This document shows positions 59,291 through 64,000 of a stretch of 64,000 nucleotides of DNA, one piece after another. Source of the DNA: RBG-16-34-14 sp963727535 (lineage in GTDB: Bacteria; Bacteroidota; Ignavibacteria; Ignavibacteriales; Ignavibacteriaceae); contig CAVSGR010000001.1 in assembly GCA_963727535.1 (NCBI GenBank), positions 930,001 through 994,000 of the forward strand, written 5' to 3'. The notes beneath the pieces are model-generated. The model had not been told where the DNA came from. It saw nothing but the letters and a program-made list of their open reading frames with translations, and ran no database searches. The position numbers and the translations under genes are program-made. Positions within the stretch are counted from its first letter, which is position 1. Every line of letters begins with the position of its first letter.

Positions 59291-60232
59291 ATGAAATCAA
59301 TTTTTATTCTAATGACTCTATTAATTATTACTTTTCTACCAGTACAAATATTTGCACAAATAGATACAACCGAAAAGAATTTTATCCACTCCATACTGGA
59401 GATACTTTGGCAATATAGAACCCAAGATAATTAATTCTTTCTACTGCAAAAACAGTTGGGGATACTATTCTAGATGGTGATAAATATTACATTATTACAG
59501 GTGGAGGCACTCGAACTACCGGTAGGAATTACTAGGATTGATTCTCTTATGAGAGCTATAAACAGATGGGGTGGACCAATAGGAGGCGATAGCTGTGGTG
59601 GTAATACACCATACGAGAGCAGCATATACCACTTAGCAGAACTGGATAGTACAGCTTGGGAAGTTTGTGAAAATTTTGATGGAATACTAGCCAAACCGCT
59701 TGTTCGCTTCAACAATATTATCATACAAAATATTTTTGGACAGTCGCGCGAGGTAATGCAGTTTGATTTCGGAGGAGCTACTGGCTATGGAGATACGATC
59801 TGGCACTATGGCGCGAGCTTAGCAAAGGGAATTGGGGTAATTGAAGATCGATATTTTGAAGGAGAATTTAATATTCTACAAGGTGCAATTATTAATGGAG
59901 TAAAATATGGTACTATTGTGTCTGTTGAAGAAATAGCTGGGTCAACACCCAATAAAATAAATCTTTACCAAAATTACCCCAACCCCTTTAACCCAACTAC
60001 AACAATCAGATATGAAATCTCTAACCTATCCAATATTTCATTAATAATCTATGATGTTCTGGGAAAAGAAATATATAGAATGATAGATGACAAAGAATAT
60101 AATGCAGGAAAATACAGTGTCGTCTGGAATGGATTAAGAAAGGATGGAAGCAAGGCTGCAAGCGGTATTTATTTTTACCGATTAATTACAGATAAGCAAG
60201 CTTTATCGCGTTCTATGATCCTACTAAAATAG
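59291..60232 (+). pseudogene. T9SS-exported protein gene, several frame breaks in 5' part
   Basis: It begins with a signal peptide (MKSIFILMTLLIITFLPVQI, then FAQ) and soon shifts; FYPLHTGDT and ILDGDKYYIITGGGT appear in other frames before 59510. From 59521 one frame is open to the end: LPVGITRIDSLMRAINRWGG, then a T9SS sorting domain (LYQNYPNPFNPTTTIRYEI, YDVLGKEIYRM, ASGIYFYRL, SMILLK). At least two or three breaks exist, more than in the housekeeping genes. Either a pseudogene or a badly read gene. Confidence 0.68.
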
Positions 60233-60294
60233 TTTTCTCAAGAATAAATCTGTCACACCTTTAAATTATTACATTTCATCCTTATTATACATCC

Positions 60295-60323
60295 TTGCTA
60301 GCACAAATGCTTTTTGATATATT
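60295..60323 (+). promoter_or_regulatory. Sigma70-type promoter of dnaX
   Basis: TTGCTA at 60295-60300, 17-base spacer, TATATT at 60318-60323. From CCTTG to TATATTT it matches the lon promoter at 28 of 32 positions, including TGCTTTTTGATATATTT in full. The dnaX ATG is 97 bases further on. Confidence 0.6.
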
Positions 60324-60333
60324 TGTTACATAG

Positions 60334-60402
60334 TTGTCCTGCTGAACAATTTTTCAGTATCAAAAATAATTATAGAAGATTCCGAAACGAGTTCGGAATG
60401 AC
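60334..60402. repeat. Two small palindromes before dnaX
   Basis: CTGAA/TTCAG (60342-60357) and ATTCCGAA/TTCGGAAT (60379-60399). The pair resembles the dispersed repeat of the type TCCTGAAC...TTCCGAAACGAGTTCGGAAT common in environmental genomes. It lies in the dnaX leader. Confidence 0.6.
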
Positions 60403-60420
60403 CAATAAATCTAATTTAAT

Positions 60421-62073
60421 ATGGCTTACGTTGTAACAGCAAGAAAATGGCGTCCTCAAAGATTTGTTGAAGTTGTTGGACAGGAACATATAACCACAAC
60501 TCTGAGAAATGCAATTAAAGATGGACGAATTGCTCATGCTTATTTGTTTGCAGGACCTCGCGGAGTTGGCAAAACTACAACTGCAAGAATTCTTGCCAAA
60601 GCTTTAAACTGTTTAACTCCCATTGATAATGAGCCTTGTAATGAATGTGAAATTTGTAAATCTATCCAGGCAGGACAACTTTTAGATATTATCGAAATTG
60701 ACGGCGCATCAAATCGTGGAATTGATGAAGTAAGAACTTTGAGAGAATCTGTTAAATATGCTCCGACGCGCGGCAAATATAAAGTTTATATTATTGATGA
60801 AGTTCACATGCTTACAAAGGAATCTTTCAATGCATTCCTTAAAACTCTGGAAGAACCTCCCGCACAAACTATTTTTATTTTTGCGACAACCGATGTTCAC
60901 AAAGTTCCTTTAACAATTATATCGAGATGCCAGAGATTTGATTTCCGCAGGATCGAGCTCGATACAATAAAATCTCTTTTAGAAAAGATCGCAATAAGTG
61001 AAGGCATTGAAATAGATGACAAAACACTTACACTTATTGCACGCAAAGCCGATGGGGCATTAAGAGATGCGGAAAGTTATTTCGACCAGGTAATTGCTTT
61101 CTGCGGCAAAAAAGTCGATTCAACAACAGTTACAAAAATTCTGAATCTTATAGATGATGAAGTTTATTTTAAACTTTCAGATGCTGTGCTTGCAAAAAAT
61201 TTCAAATCAGTCTTTGAAATATCAGATGAAATATATAAGAACGGCTGGAACTTCACTGATTTTATGGATGGCTTGATCGAACATTTCAGAAATATTATGT
61301 CCGTTATAATAACAGGTAATTCAGATAGTGTTGGATCTGCAGAAATTTTCAAAAAAAGATACTTGGATTATATTGATAAATTTTCCGAGAGCGATGTTTT
61401 AAGGTTGATGAATTTTCTTAACAAGAGCGGACAGGAATTACGTTTTTCACAAAATCAAAAACTAAAAATCGAAATCGTTCTCTGCCATCTCATCGGATTA
61501 GAAAGGACCTCGACAATTACCGAAATAATCGAAAGCATAAATAAAGGTACCATCGAACTTCCTTCAAACCAGAACAGGGTACAAGAAAAAAAAAATTATA
61601 ACCCGGGACTAAGTTATAAGACACAGTATTCCAGCCAATCAAATCTTACAAAAAAAGAAGTAAAAGAACCTGCAGGGAAAAATAACAGTTCATCGGAATT
61701 TAATTTTGATGCTGTAGTAAATAAATGGCAAAGTTTTACAAATGCAATCTCCCAGGAAAAAGCACTGACCCTTGGGCATTTTATTTCTAATATTGAACCG
61801 GTAAGCTTATCAGGAAACAAACTTTATCTTCAATTCAATAAAGAAGAAGATGAAAAATCTTTCTTTTATGATGTTGATTATATAACTAAGAAGGCTCATA
61901 ATTTTTTTGGTAAAAAATTAGAACTAATTGCTAATAAACAACCGGTTCCGCAAACTTCTAAACCAAAAAGAAATATTGAGAAAGAAGAAACGGCAGAGCA
62001 CCAGCAAGCGAGTACAGGTGATGAATTTGTCGATTTGATAATAAATGAGCTCGGCGGAGAAGAAATTAGTTGA
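60421..62073 (+). CDS. dnaX: DNA polymerase III subunits gamma and tau
   Basis: 550 residues. The clamp-loader ATPase of the replicative polymerase. Walker A FAGPRGVGKTTTARILAKAL begins near residue 42, the zinc-binding cysteines are in LNCLTPIDNEPCNECEICK, IIDEVHMLTKE is the DExx box, and ISRCQRFDFRRIE holds the sensor/SRC motif. Domain III ends near residue 370. A run of ten A encodes EKKN at residues 389-392, just past domain III. The C-terminal tau-like part ends EFVDLIINELGGEEIS. A promoter like that of lon lies upstream. Confidence 0.95.
   Translation: MAYVVTARKWRPQRFVEVVGQEHITTTLRNAIKDGRIAHAYLFAGPRGVGKTTTARILAKALNCLTPIDNEPCNECEICKSIQAGQLLDIIEIDGASNRGIDEVRTLRESVKYAPTRGKYKVYIIDEVHMLTKESFNAFLKTLEEPPAQTIFIFATTDVHKVPLTIISRCQRFDFRRIELDTIKSLLEKIAISEGIEIDDKTLTLIARKADGALRDAESYFDQVIAFCGKKVDSTTVTKILNLIDDEVYFKLSDAVLAKNFKSVFEISDEIYKNGWNFTDFMDGLIEHFRNIMSVIITGNSDSVGSAEIFKKRYLDYIDKFSESDVLRLMNFLNKSGQELRFSQNQKLKIEIVLCHLIGLERTSTITEIIESINKGTIELPSNQNRVQEKKNYNPGLSYKTQYSSQSNLTKKEVKEPAGKNNSSSEFNFDAVVNKWQSFTNAISQEKALTLGHFISNIEPVSLSGNKLYLQFNKEEDEKSFFYDVDYITKKAHNFFGKKLELIANKQPVPQTSKPKRNIEKEETAEHQQASTGDEFVDLIINELGGEEIS
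61586..61595 (+). other. A10 run in dnaX: possible transcriptional slippage site
   Basis: Ten consecutive A in the dnaX frame. Loss of one A would give a product stopping after residue 396; gain of one A would stop after residue 393. Both would be gamma-sized proteins holding domains I-III. Thermus dnaX uses a comparable A run. Confidence 0.5.
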
Positions 62074-62144
62074 TTTTATATTGTTTTTAGCTTTTTTTAC
62101 AGCCCTTCATTTTTTGAAAAAATAAAGAATATTAGCTATTTTTA

Positions 62145-62852
62145 ATGTCTATGCCTCAAAAGTTAATTGTGGCTATCGATGGCCCTGCAGGTTCCGGTAA
62201 AAGTACATCTGCTAAAATTGTTGCCCAAAAATTAGGTTACCTTTACATCGACACAGGAGCTATGTACAGGGCAATAACTTTGCTGTCTATTAAAAATAAA
62301 ATCAGCAATGATGAAGATGTAATAAAGCTTGCTGATGGAACTGATATAAAGCTTGATTTTATAGATGGAGAAACAAAAGTAATAGTTAATGATGAAGATG
62401 TAACAGGTGATATCAGAACCCAAGAGGTTAATTCCCAGGTTAGTGAGATTAGCAAGATCGAAGGTGTTAGAAAAATTTTAGTGAATAAACAGAGAGAGAT
62501 GAGTAAAGGTGACCGCGGAATAGTGATGGAAGGAAGAGACATTGGAACAGTTGTTTTCCCAGAAGCAGATGTTAAAATTTTTATGACTGCTTCAATCGAG
62601 GCGCGTTCTGAAAGAAGAATGAAAGAATATTTGGAAAAAGGAACTGATATATCCCTGGAAGATGTTAAAGAGAATTTATTAAGCCGGGATAATATTGACT
62701 CACATCGTGATGTTAGTCCTCTTACGAAAGCTGATGGAGCAGTAGATGTCGATACGTCAAAAGTATCTATTCCTGAACAAGTAAATATTATTTTAGAAGA
62801 AATTAAAAAAGCAGCGAACAGGAAAGGAATTGAATTTTCATTAGTAAGCTGA
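62145..62852 (+). CDS. cmk: Cytidylate kinase
   Basis: 235 residues, normal length. It phosphorylates CMP and dCMP. The P-loop is VAIDGPAGSGKSTSAKIVA at residues about 9-27, IDTGAMYRAITLLSIKN follows, and GIVMEGRDIGTVVFPEADVK and RDNIDSHRDVSPLTKADGAV are family signatures. Immediately followed by rpsA, the classical arrangement. Intact. Confidence 0.95.
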   Translation: MSMPQKLIVAIDGPAGSGKSTSAKIVAQKLGYLYIDTGAMYRAITLLSIKNKISNDEDVIKLADGTDIKLDFIDGETKVIVNDEDVTGDIRTQEVNSQVSEISKIEGVRKILVNKQREMSKGDRGIVMEGRDIGTVVFPEADVKIFMTASIEARSERRMKEYLEKGTDISLEDVKENLLSRDNIDSHRDVSPLTKADGAVDVDTSKVSIPEQVNIILEEIKKAANRKGIEFSLVS

Positions 62853-62963
62853 AAGAAATTTTAAACCATATTAAATAATTATGTTAAACTAATTTATCTG
62901 CTGCATTTCATTTTATGGTTTTTGATCTTGCAACAGAAATAAATATATAATTCAGGAGGCTTA

Positions 62964-64000
62964 ATGTCCCAGGAAGAAAACAAAGAAACGATTAACAAAC
63001 CCGTGACTTCGATTGATTATGAGAAGGCGAAGAACAAATTTCAAAACGAAGAATACTCACAGGAAGAATTCCTTACATTGGCGAAACTCTATTCTGAGTC
63101 GTTCAAAGATGTTAAAGAAGGCGAAATAATAAAAGGTAAAGTTGTTAGAATACAGGGAGATAATGTAATTCTAGATGTCGGTTTCAAATCCGAAGGGTCA
63201 GTTCCGCTGTTAGACTTTCCTAATCGGGAAGTAAAAATAGGACAGGAAGTTGATGTTGTACTTGAAAGTGTTGAAGACCAGGAAGGCAATCTTGTTTTAA
63301 GTAAATCAAGAGCGGACTTCTTAACAATCTGGGATAAAGTTCTCAGAGCACATGAAACCGGTGAAATTCTACAGGGTAAAATTGTAAAAAGAATAAAAGG
63401 CGGAATGGTTGTTGACCTTATGGGAATGGAAGCTTTCCTTCCGGGTTCACAAATTGATATCAGACCGATCCGTGATTTTGACGCTTTTGTTGGTCAAACA
63501 ATGGATTTCAAAGTTGTAAAAGTAAATATCCCAACAGAAAATGTAGTTGTATCACACAAAGTTCTAGTTGAAGAAGAAATTTCTGATCAGAGAAATGCTA
63601 TTCTCGACAGCCTCGAGAAAGGACAAATTCTCGAAGGAACAGTTAAAGCAATTACAGACTTCGGAGTTTTCGTCGATCTTGGCGGAGTCGATGGTCTTAT
63701 TCATATCACCGATTTAAGCTGGGGAAGAATAAATCATCCTAATGAAATTGTTAAGCTCGATGAAACAATAAAAGTTGTTGTCACCGATTTCGATGAAGAG
63801 AAAAAGAGAATTTCTCTCAGTCTTAAAAAACTTCTTCCGCATCCATGGGAAAGCATCGAAGAAAAAATTCATGTTGGCGATAAAGTTTCCGGTCGTGTTG
63901 TATCTCTAACTGACTACGGTGCATTTATCGAAATCGAAAAAGGAATCGAAGGACTTATTCATAACTCTGAAATGAGCTGGACGCAACACATTAAACATCC
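62964..64000 (+). CDS. rpsA: 30S ribosomal protein S1 (partial, runs off the window)
   Basis: At least 345 codons, open to the window edge. Starts MSQEENKETINKPVTSIDYE with AGGAGG about 4-9 bases before ATG. S1 RNA-binding domains follow in series: IKGKVVRIQGDNVILDVGF, LQGKIVKRIKGGMVVDLMGM, LEGTVKAITDFGVFVDLGGV and VSGRVVSLTDYGAFIEIEKG. It brings mRNA to the ribosome. Located after cmk. Confidence 0.95.
   Translation, partial: MSQEENKETINKPVTSIDYEKAKNKFQNEEYSQEEFLTLAKLYSESFKDVKEGEIIKGKVVRIQGDNVILDVGFKSEGSVPLLDFPNREVKIGQEVDVVLESVEDQEGNLVLSKSRADFLTIWDKVLRAHETGEILQGKIVKRIKGGMVVDLMGMEAFLPGSQIDIRPIRDFDAFVGQTMDFKVVKVNIPTENVVVSHKVLVEEEISDQRNAILDSLEKGQILEGTVKAITDFGVFVDLGGVDGLIHITDLSWGRINHPNEIVKLDETIKVVVTDFDEEKKRISLSLKKLLPHPWESIEEKIHVGDKVSGRVVSLTDYGAFIEIEKGIEGLIHNSEMSWTQHIKH

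Overview
The window reads as about 64 kb of an AT-rich bacterial chromosome, most likely from the Ignavibacteria / Melioribacter-like branch of the Bacteroidetes-Chlorobi group. Pointers are: several secreted proteins ending in the type IX secretion (T9SS) sorting domain with the YPNPFNPTT signature, a TonB receptor with an N-terminal carboxypeptidase-regulatory-like domain, a bacillithiol deacetylase (bshB1), a citrate lyase with fused CitD-CitE, and the usual hrcA-grpE-dnaJ and cmk-rpsA neighbourhoods. I saw no tRNA, rRNA or CRISPR; the one structural RNA is a small SRP RNA. The species placement is inference.

Layout. 0.3-4 kb: an NhaC-type antiporter with a periplasmic extension, small genes, SixA phosphatase and SRP RNA. 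4-18 kb (+ strand): a central-carbon block: acetyl-CoA synthetase, a YhdJ-like methyltransferase, isocitrate-type dehydrogenase, HD-like protein, aconitase-family hydratase, MmgE/PrpD, CitD-CitE and CitF. It is interrupted by two four-helix-bundle (S23/IVP-type) genes with inverted flanks and by the remains of an AIPR phage-resistance gene. 18-32 kb: bshB1, two adjacent T9SS cargo genes, then a minus-strand run prmA, deacetylase, dacB, TatD-radical SAM fusion, TonB receptor, lipoprotein, purM. 32-38.5 kb: hrcA, grpE, dnaJ, a ComEA-like/membrane/PilM-like trio, rsmD. 38.5-42.8 kb: a block separating rsmD from coaD, holding a propeller lipoprotein and a large T9SS protein and ending in a diverged copy of the first 29 bases of coaD. 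42.9-58.7 kb: coaD, dipeptidase, aminotransferase, aroE, TPR protein, sucC, a nucleotidyltransferase with a 54-residue partner, pruA, cysteine hydrolase, acyl-CoA synthetase, suhB, lon, msrC. 58.7-60.2 kb: decayed T9SS cargo genes. 60.4-64 kb: dnaX, cmk and the start of rpsA.

Two features colour the whole window. First, about 20 single-base indels or in-frame stops break otherwise well conserved genes (icd, mmgE, citF, bshB1, dacB, tatD, the TonB receptor, dnaJ, rsmD, pruA, lon, msrC and more). Their number, both signs, and presence in housekeeping genes suggest uncorrected sequence errors rather than biology; I give such genes as one CDS with the break position. The AIPR gene, with many stops and shifts, looks truly decayed. 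Second, intergenic spaces carry several unrelated families of imperfect palindromes made of short degenerate words, two of which flank the four-helix-bundle genes.

The most interesting signals are the coaD remnant marking an imported block, an A10 run in dnaX placed as in Thermus tau/gamma slippage, the four-helix-bundle units with a possible gene-less relative, a shared 32-base promoter before lon and dnaX, and a small two-gene nucleotidyltransferase module.
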